Of a DNA stretch of 64,000 nt, positions 1 through 12,500 are shown piece after piece. The notes below the pieces were generated by a model that was not told where the DNA came from, ran no database searches, and saw only the letters and a program-made list of their open reading frames with translations. The DNA comes from Symsagittifera roscoffensis. Its lineage: Eukaryota > Xenacoelomorpha > Acoela > Convolutidae. Position 1 is the stretch's first letter. The number at the start of each line of letters is the position of its first letter. The translations under genes were made by a program, and so were the position numbers. The stretch lies in NCBI RefSeq assembly GCF_963678635.1, contig NC_087064.1:68810123-68874122 (forward strand), read 5' to 3'.

Positions 1-330
1 GGGGGCGAGGGCGGACGCTTCCTTTTTTTCTGGGATTCGAGCCTCTGCCTACCCAAAGTGTCCCCCCTTTGAACTATTTTTAGATATCCAATTTCGGCTG
101 ACGGACCCTTAAATTATTGTAAAGCGCCTTCGGCACCAATATATACTAATTTTCAGGGGGGAAGGCGCGCCGATAAATCGCAATTTTCCGGTAAAAGTTT
201 TCCAAAAAGTGCCTAAAAAGTGCTTTTTGGCCTGTTTTTTTGAAATTTTGCAGTTATTTTGGCCCCATTTTGAAATTTTTTTAAAAATCTGCCTCCCCTC
301 CCAGTCAAGAAAATCCTAGATCCGCCCCTG
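1..330. mobile_element. hAT-like miniature element, 5'-truncated by the window edge
   Basis: This GC-skewed block ends at 330 with CCTAGATCCGCCCCTG, the reverse complement of the GGCGGATTTAGG-type start seen in a sibling copy at 45471. Internal blocks (a run ending in GATTCGA, then GGCACCAATATATACTAATTTT, then AAAAGTGCCTAAAAA) recur in order at 43135-43420 and 45471-45791. CAGNGGCGGATCTAGG-type termini are known from non-autonomous hAT elements; assignment to hAT rests on that resemblance only. A TATG/TATA microsatellite follows at 331-360. Confidence 0.6.
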
Positions 331-432
331 TATGTATATATTTATGTATATATGTATGCGTGATTGAGTGTGTATGTGTTTTTGGAATGGAGCTGGGGGG
401 GGTCAGAAAAGTACCGACAATTGGTCTTTCAG

Positions 433-745
433 CCTCCCAATGGTTTGCAAGTCTCAGCTTCATCTGCCGTCTATTCATGGGACTTGGAGGCGCACTTGTC
501 TGGGGTACTGGGATCCCCCTTCTAACTTCAATTGCACCCGAATACGCTGGTCGAGTCACATCGCTCGCTGAGTCGGCGATCGGCTTCGGTTTAGCCATCG
601 GACCCCCTCTCGGCAGTGCCATGTACTCTCTAGGGGGGTATGAGTTGCCCTTTTTGACGTCCGGGGCCATCGAATTGGTTCTGGCACTGCTCGTGTTTTA
701 TGCACTACCTAACGGACCAGCGGACGAAGACAACGAAAAAAAATC
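433..745 (+). CDS. SLC18B1-like: SLC18B1-like exon a
   Basis: Acceptor TCTTTCAG at 425-432 and donor TC|GTGAGC at 746. It encodes the end of the N-terminal six-helix half, including RLFMGLGG and GFGLAIGPPLG, and ends in a charged tail (DEDNEKK). It enters in phase 1 and leaves in phase 2. Confidence 0.85.
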
Positions 746-3700
746 GTGAGCACTAATTAGTTGAGTTATACAAAAAATCATTTTTGAAAAAAAAGCGTCA
801 ATCAAGAAAGAGCAAAATGAACAAATTAAGGGTAGCTCAAAAAACGAACAATAGGACCAAAAATTTTGGACAAGGGGACCAAAAATAAAACTTATGCTTA
901 TTCATTGATTGATGGTAATGATCGCGGTCTATGCCTATAAAAGCCAAAAAACTTGCTCATTGTAAGCAAATATTATTTTAGTTTTTCTCGATATTTTAAC
1001 TTTCGGCATGATCTTTTTTTGACACAGGCCTCCTTATTTAAACCCAGTCGTTTTTACTTACGCGCATTCTTATAAATCCCAGCTGGAATCTAATATTTCT
1101 CAAAGTTCTGCGCCTCAAGTTAATTAATTTTAAAAACCCTGATGAATAAATTCTGACGAAATTTTGAATCACAAAAAAACTTTTTGTGGCGGCTTTTCTC
1201 ATAGTAATTAGTTGAAACCACTATAATTTACCCCAAAATTAGGTTGTTGGATAAAAAAACCGACGGCGACGGTGAAGAAGCGGAACCTATGCTCAAAAAA
1301 ACTGACGAGTCGTTTCAAAATGAGTCACCAGAAATTCCCAGCACTTTCCGAGCTGCCCTCGACTTCCTGGCAATTCGTGGAATCTGGGTTTACAGCGTAT
1401 TTCTGATATTGCTTGGTGTACCGCTGGCTCTTTTAGACGTTGCACTCTCTCCGTATCTTCTGGAACAGTTCGACATAGAGGGAGATTTCTCGGGCTGGTA
1501 TTTCTTGGCAGCAGGTGCTTTTTACGCAGTTTGCTCTCAATTTGTCGGCTGGGCTACTGATAAAGGCATGGTTTTAAAATTTTTATAAAAAAGCAGCCTC
1601 CAAAAAAAGAAAACGTGTATTAAGGATAAAGCCGATGGAAATTGATTTAGGTCATGTATGATTAATCAAAGTCGACTCGGGGTGATTGTACACTTACAAA
1701 CTAATTCTTAATTCCTGCAATGCATTCCTAAGCAATTTTTTCGTACCATACAAGCTATAAACGTTAGTGTATGTTCATAAAAGTGTGGATTTAAAATAAA
1801 AATATTATTTATAATGATATTTTGTTTTACTTTTCAATTGTTCTCAAGGATTCGCTGCTCATTCGTTCTTCTGGCTTTCGAATATGCTCATCATTGTCAC
1901 TGGAATGTACTCTCTTCCACTTTTGATGCCATTTCTGGAAAACAAGTACTACGTAGTGTTTGTTCTGGCTCTCAATGGAATTGCGATGTCTGGCACCTTT
2001 GTACCGATATACCTCATTCTACAGGAAATAGCACAGAAGGGAGGCTACTCACATGACCTTGAGAACTTGCAACTAGTGGTCGGGTTCTGGGTGACATTCA
2101 CCCTGTCAGGTAACTTAGTTGTAACTCTTATCTTTGCCTACTTGATTTTCAAAAGGAACTGATAAAAATTCTGTTTCATACCGGTATAAGCAAAAAATAT
2201 TAGGCAAAAAAGCAAGTTTTTTGCTGCTCGATTTCTTGAAACGTTGACGCCGCTAAATTTTGGATTATTCAACCAAAAGTGACTTTTAAGAGCTTTTTTG
2301 ATTTATGTTTTCTTCTTATTTTTGTTTATTTATGAAGCCAAACTGTATTTTTGTTTACTTGTAAGCGGTTTTCCTGTTTTAGATTACATGAACAAATATT
2401 CAAAAAATTGCATCGCTCAAAAAAACAAGCAAATTAACGGAATCAGCAACAAAATTGCAGAATCCGAAACAGTTTGTGGAATCCACAAACAAAATTTTTT
2501 AGATGTGTCAGTAAAATTACGCTGTCGCGGAATTGGCGGCTGCAAGTGGAGTCAGCTTTCATTTGCAGAATCTGCTTACAGTTTGCGGAGACCGCATACA
2601 TTTACGGAAACAATGTGAGGAAGAAAGCCCGAAATAGCCTTCATTAAAAGCTGCTGCACAAATTCTTGTTCATATCAAAAATTTAATCCGGCAGTAATTT
2701 AAGCACAGAAAACTCATGAACTAAATATGCCTAAAACAGCATGCAAAAAAAATTCAGTGCACACAGTTTTTGGAATAAACTAATGCGTACATAGCTTATA
2801 GCTTTTAACAAATTTATCGGACAACGTATTAAATTTCTGAAATAATTCTGCCCTTCAAATTTAAACTACTTTGCAGTTTCGCGTTTTGGAAAGACTTTTT
2901 TGCAGTTTCGCGTTTGCTTTTTTGTCGGAGTTTTATGTGTTTGGTTTTGCTCTGAAAAACTACATGTAAAATCGTAATTGGGTGAAAAAATTGTACTGAT
3001 TTTACACTGCATTTTCGACAGTTTAAAGACAGTTTTGAAAACTCGGTTGCAGTTTTAACGCCATTTGACTGTCTCAAGGTCAGAATTCTTTCAAAAATTT
3101 AAGACTTTGTCCGATAAAACTGAAAAAGCTTTAAAAACAAGTTTCAAATGTGCCAACACCAATCGAGTATGTACCATGAATAGTAAGACAAATCAAATTG
3201 GGATCCAGCTCAAACAAGCCGGTGAACCAATATAAATTGAGCATTTAGTTGCTGCTCTTATGAATTACGCCCTAGTCGTATCCATGAGAGTTGATAAGGA
3301 GGTCTTACAACGAACTCAGCGAAGTTAGAAACATTAACTATGATCCAAAAAAAGTTAATTTTCCGTTCGGGTTCGCCCTTTATATTTGACGTTCAAGGCG
3401 CGCTTAGCAAGTAGTCTCTTCGGTCACCTAAAATAGATGTACCCTTTGATTTTTTAGGGTTCGATTTTTGAGAAGGTATCTCAAAAAACACGGTACGAAC
3501 ATAAAGTTTTGTAAGCAAGGCAGATTCTAACTGATCCGTACTATTTGTATTTTCTTTCTCGGATAGTTACAAAGTGTTAACAGAAACAAGACTGCTTGTA
3601 CCAGGGCGAAGCTCTGAAAGTTCCGACTGCCTTTTACGGTCTATGCAGCAGTAATACTATGAAAAAAATCATAATAAAGTAAAATAGAAAAAAATTAACT

Positions 3701-6700
3701 TTTGCGACTTTTTTTGTGAAAATCATCCCCCACACGCCATTTAAAGTACAGAGTGATAAATTTCGCTCCCACTAACAAATCAATTATGGCAAATAAGCTT
3801 CCTTCAACCAACTTGGAACGATTTCTAAGACTGATTAAATTTCCGCTTGCGAGTTAAAAGCGCGAAGTATATCACGTGTTAATTGTCCCAAATTCGCCAA
3901 AATGGCAATCTTTAAACCCCCATAACTTTAATAAAAATGATTACAGGTGAAATATCAAACTTAAGCTCAAGAAACAATTCTACCTTTTGATTGATATACA
4001 AAATTCCGTCAAAAAGGCTAATTAAAAAGCCAAAACTAATTTGAAAAAAAAAATAACCCCGAGCACAAATTTTCCGTTTTTTTTTTTTCGTTACGAAAGT
4101 CGGAGCATTAAACCTCCTATGGAATGTTTTAGATGCAAAAACGCACTTTTACTTCCTGAACAGTAAAACATCATAGTATTAAGTTGTACGAGTGGTTTTT
4201 GATTGTCAGCATATGTGCGTTTAAACGCGAAAATTGATTGACAAACAACAAAACAAGAGAGAAAAAATTAAATCACGATTGAAGAACGTACACTTTCAAC
4301 AGGCCAAAAATCTGGTTGTAAACTGTAAAAAGATGAGAATTTTCACAGACGAAAGGCAACCTAAAAGAAATCAAACTGATTACAAGACTGCTCGTATCAG
4401 GGCGAAGCCCTGAATGTTCCGACTCCCTTTTAGGGTTTATGGAGCAGCAGTAATAACATTAAAAAATTAAAGGAAATAAAATAAAATGAATTTTTTTTTT
4501 TAAAATTTGAAATTTTTACTGAAAATCATCCCCCCACACGCCATATAAAGTACAAAAAGAGAGATTTCGTTCCTTGTAACAAATCAATTCAACCAATTTG
4601 GAACGATTTAGAGGACTGATTAAATCTCTGCTTACGCGATAATAGCGCGAATTATATCGCTGGTTAATTGTCCCAATTTGGTCAAAATGACAATCTTTAA
4701 ACCCTCATAACTCTACGAAAAATAATCACAGGTGAAATTTAAGCTCAGGACAACAATACTTTTTGAATGATATAAAAAAATTCCGTCAAAAATGGCTAGT
4801 TAAAAAGTCGAAATTTGTCTGAAGAAAAAAAACCCACCCCGAGCACAAATATTCCGTTACTTTCGTATCGAAAGTCGGAACAAAAAGAACACAATCAGAG
4901 CACAATCAGCTGATTAAAAGTTGCTTTACCGATGGCTCTTTGAGGTTATTGGAGCCAAGGCGGCTTCTGAAATCTCTGAGGTTGAAGTGAATAGCAATTC
5001 ATGCACCCCAAAATTATATTTGCTCTGCTTGATTAGATGATAAAAACAAAAACAAAATTTCGACCATTAATCAAAACAAGACTGCTCATATCAGGGCGAA
5101 GCCCTGAATGTTCCGACTGCCTTTTGAGGTTTCATGAGCAGTCAGTAATAACAAAAAAAATTAAATATAACAAAATCAGATGAAATTTTTTTTCTTCTAA
5201 AAATTGAAATTTTTTCAAATAAAAATCATCCCCCCACACGCCATATAAAGTAGAAAGAATAAATTTCGCTGCTTGTAACAAATCAATTATAGCGAATAAG
5301 CTTCTTTCAACCAATTTGAAACGATTTCTAAGACGGATTAATTCTCCGCTTACGCTTTAATAGCGCGAATTATATCGCTGGTTAATTGTCCCAATTTGGT
5401 CAAAATGGCAATCTTTAAACCCTCATAACTCTACGAAAAATAATCACAGGTGAAATTTGAGCTCAGGACAACAATACTTTTTGAATGATATAAAAAAATT
5501 CCGTCAAAAATGGCTAGTTAAAAAGTCGAAATTTGTCTGAAGAAAAAAAACCCACCCCGAGCACAAATATTCCGTTACTTTCGTATCGAAAGTCGGAACA
5601 AAAAGAACACAATCAGAGCACAATCAGCTGATTAAAAATTGCTTTAGCGATGACTCTTCGAGGTTATTGGAGCCAAGGCGGCTTCTGAAATCTCTGATGT
5701 TGAAATGAATAGCAATTCATGCACCCCAAAATTATATCTGCTCTGCTTGATTAGATGATAAAAACAAAAACAAAGTTTCGACTATTAATCAAAACAAGAC
5801 TGCTCGTATCAGGGCGAAGCTCTGAATGTTCCGACTGCCTTTTGAGGTTTCATGAGCAGTCAGTAATAACAAAAAAAATTAAATATAACAAAATCAGATG
5901 AAATTTTTTTTCTTCTAAAAATTGAAATTTTTTCAAATAAAAATCATCCCCCCACACGCCATATAAAGTAGAAAGAATAAATTTCGCTGCTTGTAACAAA
6001 TCAATTATAGCGAATAAGCTTCTTTCAACCAATTTGAAACGATTTCTAAGACGGATTAAATCTCCGCTTACGCTTTAATAGCGCGAATTATATCGCTGGT
6101 TAATTGTCCCAATTTGGTCAAAATGGCAATCTTTAAACCCTCATAACTCTACGAAAAATAATCACAGGTGAAATTTGAGCTCAGGACAACAATACTTTTT
6201 GAATGATATAAAAAAATTCCGTCAAAAATGGCTAGTTAAAAAGTCGAAATTTGTCTGAAGAAAAAAAACCCACCCCGAGCACAAATATTCCGTTACTTTC
6301 GTATCGAAAGTCGGAACAAAAAGAACACAATCAGAGCACAATCAGCTGATTAAAAATTGCTTTACTGATGACTCTTCGAGGTTATTGGAGCCAAGGCGGC
6401 TTCTGAAATCTCTGATGTTGAAATGAATAGCAATTCATGCACCCCAAAATTATATCTGCTCTGCTTGATTAGATGATAAAAACAAAAACAAAGTTTCGAC
6501 TATTAATCAAAACAAGACTGCTCGTATCAGGGCGAAGCTCTGAATGTTCCGACTGCCTTTTGAGGTTTCATGAGCAGTCAGTAATAACAAAAAAAATTAA
6601 ATATAACAAAATCACATGAAATTTTTTTTCTTCTAAAAATTGAAACTTTTTCAAATAAAAATCATCCCCCCACACGCCATATAAAGTAGAAAGAATAGAT

Positions 6701-7117
6701 TTCGCTCCTTGTAACAAATCAATTATGGGAAATAAGCTTCTTTCAATCAATTTGGAACGATTTTAAGACGGATTAACTCTCCGCTTACGCGTTAATAGCG
6801 CGAAATATATCGCGCGTTAATTGTCCCAAATTGGCCAACTGAATCCAAGCCCTCACCTGACCAGAACCACTCCGACACGCCATAACTAGTCCTTCCATTT
6901 GAACCAACCCCCCTTTGTTTTTTGCTGTTAAACTTATTTTGTTTCAGCTGGAAGAATTCTGGGCTCAGTTGTGTTCGGTGGTCTCATCTACCCTGCCATC
7001 GAATTCGAGATGACATTTCTCTCTGTCTGCGGATGTCTAATAGTAGGCAGTGTCTGTAGCAATGGGTACCTTCTGTTTTCTGGAAACTACAGAAAGATGT
7101 ACTACACTGAAGAATGA
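433..7117 (+). CDS. SLC18B1-like: SLC18B1-like MFS transporter, 3' portion (4 exons)
   Basis: Major facilitator superfamily transporter resembling SLC18B1, which is reported as a vesicular polyamine transporter; substrate here is inferred from the family. Exons are 433-745, 1243-1565, 1849-2109 and 6948-7117; the intron phases (2, 1, 1) agree at every junction and the frame stays open to TGA at 7115-7117. The 5' exons lie upstream of the window, so only about the last 355 residues are seen. Exon 1 has several membrane segments and the family's long GxGLxxGPPxG motif (GFGLAIGPPLGSAMY) followed by GGYELPF. Exon 2 starts with an acidic linker (DGDGEEAEP) typical of the loop between the two six-helix halves, then a further helix pair ending in a GWATDKG loop, the C-half motif-A position. 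Exons 3 and 4 complete the last helices. The third intron (4.8 kb) has been enlarged by a tandem repeat array. Confidence 0.85.
746..1242 (+). other. intron, SLC18B1-like gene
   Basis: GT at 746 and AG at 1241-1242. AT-rich; no repeat or ORF of note was recognised inside. Confidence 0.7.
1243..1565 (+). CDS. SLC18B1-like: SLC18B1-like exon b
   Basis: Acceptor ATTAG at 1238-1242. Encodes the acidic cytosolic linker and two membrane segments ending in FVGWATDKG. The only donor that keeps frame with the next exon while preserving this motif is a GC donor (AAAG|GCATGG at 1566). The nearby GT at 1571 would break the frame; another phase-compatible GT at about 1516 would delete the conserved motif. 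Confidence 0.75.
1849..2109 (+). CDS. SLC18B1-like: SLC18B1-like exon c
   Basis: Acceptor TTCTCAAG at 1841-1848, donor TCAG|GTAACT at 2110. Encodes two to three membrane helices (SNMLIIVTGMYSLPLLMPF and a segment ending VGFWVTFTLSG). Confidence 0.85.
2110..6947 (+). other. last intron of SLC18B1-like gene; 2110-3582 unremarkable
   Basis: The first 1.5 kb is AT-rich with no recognised element. The rest, 3583-6838, is a tandem array described separately. The acceptor is TTTTGTTTCAG at 6937-6947. Confidence 0.75.
3583..6838 (-). repeat. tandem array of ~718-bp units with Helentron (HINE/DINE)-like ends
   Basis: Four to five units start with CAAGACTGCTYRTAYCAGGG at about 3586, 4383, 5085, 5803 and 6521. 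The last three are almost identical with an exact period of 718; the first is the most diverged. Each has an element part (~525 bp) and a spacer (~190 bp); the element part alone recurs inverted at 18014-18537. Read on the minus strand, the element starts with GTTCCGACTTTCG, carries the inverse sequence AGTCGGAAC near its 3' end, and ends in a stem-loop (TCAGGGC-TTC-GCCCTGA). A subterminal inverted repeat plus a 3' stem-loop is the known layout of non-autonomous Helentrons such as Drosophila DINE-1, which also form tandem arrays. No coding potential was accepted. Confidence 0.7.
6948..7117 (+). CDS. SLC18B1-like: SLC18B1-like last exon
   Basis: Begins after TTTCAG at 6942-6947 and reads from GRILGSVVFGGLIYP through one last membrane helix to a short polar tail (YRKMYYTEE) and TGA. 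GAxxGP/GRxxGxxxxG motifs in this position are typical of the C-terminal half of this family. Confidence 0.85.
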
Positions 7118-7243
7118 CGTCATTGTCTTGAACTTGACTTTTATGAAATTCGATCCAATAATCTTCAAAAATTCCTCCAATAGGCATTAAAGTTTCACCA
7201 GAGACCAGGGTCATCTCATAATAGTTTTTTGTATAAATTATAG

Positions 7244-7249
7244 ATTAAA
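7244..7249 (+). terminator. possible poly(A) signal ATTAAA
   Basis: ATTAAA lies 127 bp after the SLC18B1-like stop codon. It is the commonest variant of AATAAA, but the region is AT-rich and chance occurrence is likely. Confidence 0.3.
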
Positions 7250-7866
7250 GTGAATGCCTCGATTAACAATTTAAAATTTGGTAACTTCGTTTCTTTCCTT
7301 GCATGAATTTATCCTCTTAAAAATTGTTCGAACCGCTTGTGGGTTTCTGGTAGAAAAAGCTTCTTTGTTTTCACAGTTGTCACGTAAAAATTTTTTCTCG
7401 AAGCAAAAGGAGTCTTCAAAATCGTCATCGGAGAATTGTTCCCAACGAACCCTTATTTCTGCAGACTCATGTGTTAAATCCACGTGAATTTGTAAATTTT
7501 TTGATGCTCAACTTAAACTCCGTTTTGTAAAACTTCTGTTGCTTTGAGTCGGTTTGTTAGAGTCTGTATAGTCTGCTGATTAAAAGCATATCGGCTCGTG
7601 TCTCTCGAGACTTTAGTATTGAGAAAATTGCACATTTCAAGATAGAAGAAAACGAGAAAACGATTGAAAACAAAAATTATGTCCATGTTCCTAAAATTTT
7701 TGTACATGGGAGGGTTTTGAGGGGGAGTAGGGAGGCGCGGATGCTTCTTCTCCACGGGAATTTGAAACCCGCGCCAACCAAAAAGTACCCAGAAATCCAT
7801 TTTTTGATTAATTGACCTTAAACTTCAAAAGGAGCCTAGGCGCGACAATATTTACTAGCTTTAAAG

Positions 7867-7889
7867 GGAGGGGGGGGGGGGGGGGGGAG
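7867..7889 (+). repeat. poly-G tract
   Basis: More than twenty G residues, interrupted by one A near each end, directly after the diverged miniature element. It is a G-quadruplex candidate and also a likely site of sequencing or length error. Confidence 0.8.
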
Positions 7890-9539
7890 GTTACTCCGAA
7901 AAAATAAATGTCGAGGTATATTTTCGTTCAGATTCGCACATTGAACCACGAATAAAAACAAAACAATTTTTAAAAACTTCGTATAGTTATTTTAAGATTA
8001 TGCCGGATTTTTTTTTCTACTGGCACGGCAATCGGCTGTTCCTGTTTGCTATATATGTTTTATTTTTTTTGTTTAAAAGAAGAAAGAATCCATTTTTAAA
8101 CAGTTCGTGCAACCAGACCTTTGCGGTATTGACTTTTTCTGGGCCCTTCTCCAAAACTTCTGTCCAATTTGTTGGTTTGCTTTGTTTTCAGCGAGAGTAA
8201 AAACTTTGTGTAAAAATTGAAATCAGGGTAGTCTAACATGGACAAACAAACATTTTTTACAAGAATTTTGTGGAACTTGCTACCTCTTTTGTTGCCGTAA
8301 TTGCATGCAAACTTTTTTGTCAAAATTTAATGTCAACTTGACAATTTTCGAAATTTTGCTATGATCGTGATGTTTTTCTGCCCAGTTTTGACCTGAAAAA
8401 AAGGTTTTTTTTTTCCAGTGGAATTTTTGGCTCGTAGGGGTCAATTGTGGTTTTGTTTGCCTAATTGGCTGTGATTTTGATTCCGAAAAAAATTTTCTCA
8501 AAGTCTAAAAATAATTTTCCCTTTTCAGAGCAAAATTTCGCTAATCTACGACAACCTGATGATACTGAACTCAATTTCATTATTGTTTGATTACTTCGTT
8601 TTTATGCCATGTTAATTTTAAGCAAAAGTTAAAAAAAATTCCGTTTCTGCTATTTTGCCAAAATGAAATTCTCCCAATTCTCATCCTTCAGACAGTTTTG
8701 GACCGCTATTTTAAAAGCGTGCCTTCAATTCAAAGTTGCTTGCACATGGAATTGAACTTCGCAGAGAATATATGACAAAATGGTAAAATAAAGCACTTGA
8801 ACTTAATGAAAAATTGGCTAATAACTACTATCGACGCGCAAACAGGTAAAAACGTTAGGGGAAAAACTGATAGGAAAAGTGATTATTTGAAAGTCTTTCG
8901 AGTGCTTGTAGTCCTATAAAGTCTGAATGGACGCCAGACTAATTTTTCATTAAGATGGATAGAAACCAAAAAATTTGAAAATTGTTGTTTGAGGTAAACT
9001 TGTATTTTAGTGAAAAAAAAATTTCGAGATCAATTGTACAATCTCCCTGTTTGATTCATGGAAAGTATTTTCAAAAATTTTTTTTAAGAGAGTATCATTT
9101 CATTTAACAGACTAATTTATTAAGTTACAATTAAATGTTGTTTTAAATGATTTTGTAGACATTTTTTACATGATTTTTTAAAATTGTATGAAAAAATTAT
9201 ACTAATTTATACTTATACTTTGCAAGATAATTATACTTTGCGCGTTTCTGATACGTATATTTCGAAAAAAAATTTATGATTTATTACAGTCTTGGGAATT
9301 AATTTTACATCAATTCGCTTGCGTGAATTCCGGAGGATTTTGAGGTTGATAGAAAAAGGATGTAAAATTGGAATCTGATTTGAACGTCTAAAATTTTTAT
9401 TTTTGAAGGCTCAAACTTTTTCCCAAACACATGTTTTGCCCTAGTTCAATCATACAGTTCTAAAATACAATGATACCAGGTTAAAAACATTAGAAAGTTG
9501 AAGTACCATTATTTTACCATTTTACCATAGCCGAACCAG

Positions 9540-12500
9540 GTCAAATCTTCTCGATATTGACAAACAGGAATGAAACATGAGTCAAACATGACGCATTATT
9601 GATTGAGCAGAGTTGAGTCATGGGAGAAATAGAGTCAAACCCTGTTTTTTTTGTAGCAAGCTGAGAAGGTCGAACGACTGCCCTGGCTCAAAAATGGTTA
9701 AATCATGAGTCTAGCAGGGTAGAAATGGGAATCGAACTGGGTTCAATCATGGATCAAACATGATCGAATCGTGGGTCAAACAGAAATAGATCATAGGTCA
9801 AACAGGGTCGATACGATTGAAGAGGGTCCAACCATGAGTCGACCATGTTCAAATAATGGGTCAAGCAGAAACTAACACTGGGTCAAACGAGAGCGAACAA
9901 TGTGTCAGCTAGGGTCAATAAAGTCGAACAGGGTCATGAGTTAAATAGAGTCAAATCCTGCAGAAACTCGTTTATCCTGGGCTGAGTTGCTCGAATCTTG
10001 ATTCGACCAAAACGGTCAAATGCTGTCTTTTTCTGTCGCAAGTTGAGATGGTCTAACGAGGGCTCAAGTCGAACCAAGTCGAACCTTGGGTCAAAAAGGG
10101 TCAAATCACAAGTCGAACAGGTTGGAAAAGTTAATCGAACCGGGTTTAATCATGGATCAAACCGAATTTGATTTATGATTGGAACAGGCTCGAAACATTG
10201 GTCGAAAAGAGTAATCGAATTGTGGGTCAAATAAATTCAAATCGTAGGTCAAACAGAATCAAGACAATTGATGAGGTTCGAATCATGAGTTTTAGCTTGA
10301 GACGATCAAATAAAAGCATAAGCCGAACCAGGTCAAATCTTCTCGGTATGGTAAAAAAGGGTTGAATCATGAGTGTAGATCATGGTCGAACCATGGCTCG
10401 AACAGAGTTGAATAATGAGTCAAACTGAGTCGAATCCAGCAGAAAACTGTGTATCCTCAGCTGAGCTGAAGTACTCGACTCTTGATTCGATCGAGACAGT
10501 CGAATGCTGTTTCTTTTGTCGCAAGTTGGAACGGTCGAACGAAAATGTAAGTCAAACCAGGCCAAATATTCGGTCAAACAGGGTCAAATCATGGGTCGTA
10601 CATGGTGGATGTGTGAATCAAACTGGATTGAATCATGGATCACACAGAGTCAATTTCTGAGTCGAACAGATTCAAGCAATGAGTCAAACAAGATCGAAAC
10701 GTGGGTGAAACATTGTCAAAAAAGATTCAAAATACAGTCAAATCAAACAATTCGATACAATTGAACAACGTCGAACAATGAGTCGACCATGGTTAAACCA
10801 TGGGTCAGGCCGAAACTAATAATGGGTCGAACAGAAGCAAATCAAGTGTCAGACAGGGTCAAATAAATTGAACAGGGTCGAATAATTGGTAAAAGAGAGA
10901 AGAGCCGTTGGTCAAACAGGGGCGAAATGTGCATGGAACCCGGTTGAATCTTGGGTCAAATAATATCGAATTGTGGGGCAAACAGGGTCGAATCACGATT
11001 CGAAGAGGGTCGATTGAGTCAAACAAGGCTGAACCATTAGTCGAATATGACCGAATGATGGATCAAAGAGAGACGAATTATGGTCAAACAGGGCCGATTC
11101 CTGCAGAAAAGTGTGTATCCAAAGAAAGAAAAGGTCGAAGGCTGTATTTTTTGTCGCAAGTTGAGACGGTCGAACGAAGGCTTAAATCGGACTAGGTCAA
11201 ACTTCGGTTCAAACAGGGTCAAATCATGAGTCAAATAGGGTGGAAATGTAAATCGAACCGGATTTAATCATGGATCAATTAAAGTCGAATTATGGGTCAA
11301 ACAGTGTCGAACCCTGCAGAAAGGTGTGTATTCTGGGCTGTGGTACTCGACTCTTGTTTCGACCGGAACGGTCAATAGCTGTCTTTTTTGTCGCAAGTTG
11401 AGACGGTCGAACGAAGGCTTAAATCGGACTAGGTCAAACTTCGGTTCAAACAGGGTCAAATCATGAGTCAAATAGGGTGGAAATGTAAATCGAACCGGAT
11501 TTAATCATGGATCAATTAAAGTCGAATTATGGGTCAAACAGTGTCGAACCCTGCAAAAAGGTGTGTATTCTGGGCTGTGGTACTCGACTCTTGTTTCGAC
11601 CGGAACGGTCAAAAGCTGTCTTTTTTGTCGCAAGTTGAGACGGTCGAACGAAGGCTTAAATCGGACTAGGTCAAACTTCGGTTCAAACAGGGTCAAATCA
11701 TGAGTCAAATAGGGTGGAAATGTAAATCGAACCGGATTTAATCATGGATCAATTAAAGTCGAATTATGGGTCAAACAGTGTCGAACCCTGCAGAAAGGTG
11801 TGTATTCTGGGCTGTGGTACTCGACTCTTGTTTCGACCGGATCGGTCAAAAGCTGTCTTTTTGTCGCAAGTTGAGACGGTCGAACGAAGGCTTAAATCGG
11901 ACTAGGTCAAACTTCGGTTCAAACAGGGTCAAATCATGAGTGAAATAGGGTGGAAATGTAAATCGAACCGGATTTAATCATGGATCAATTAAAGTCGAAT
12001 TATGGGTCAAACAGTGTCGAACCCTGCAAAAAGGTGTGTATTCTGGGCTGTGGTACTCGACTCTTGTTTCGACCGGAACGGTCAAAAGCTGTCTTTTTTG
12101 TCGCAAGTTGAGACGGTCGAACGAAGGCTTAAATCGGACTAGGTCAAACTTCGGTTCAAACAGGGTCAAATCATGAGTCAAATAGGGTGGAAATGTAAAT
12201 CGAACCGGATTTAATCATGGATCAATTAAAGTCGAATTATGGGTCAAACAGTGTCGAACCCTGCAGAAAGGTGTGTATTCTGGGCTGTGGTACTCGACTC
12301 TTGTTTCGACCGGAACGGTCAATAGCTGTCTTTTTTGTCGCAAGTTGAGACCGTCGAACGAAGGCTTAAATCGGAATAGGTCAAACTTCGGTTCAAACGG
12401 GGTCATATCATGAGTCGAGCAGAGTGGAAATGAGAATTGAACTGAATTGAATCATGGATCGAACAGAGTCAAATCGTAGCTCCAACAGTGTCAATACAAT

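Larger units (their letters stand above)
7118..9539. other. intergenic, AT-rich
   Basis: Contains a diverged miniature-element remnant at about 7700-7865 (a G-rich block, GGCGCGGATGCTTCTTC, then GGCGCGACAATATTTACTAG, echoing the element at 1-330), followed by a long G tract at 7867-7889. No gene was recognised; the 60-95 codon ORFs look random. Confidence 0.5.

Noticed and set aside
5132-6750. Three near-identical 60-codon minus-strand ORFs as a gene family
   Set aside because: They repeat because the DNA unit repeats (period 718). The related single copy at 18014 does not keep the frame.
11037-12406. Repeated 63-67-codon minus-strand ORFs with a common start
   Set aside because: Products of the 237-bp satellite array; frames come from the repeat period.
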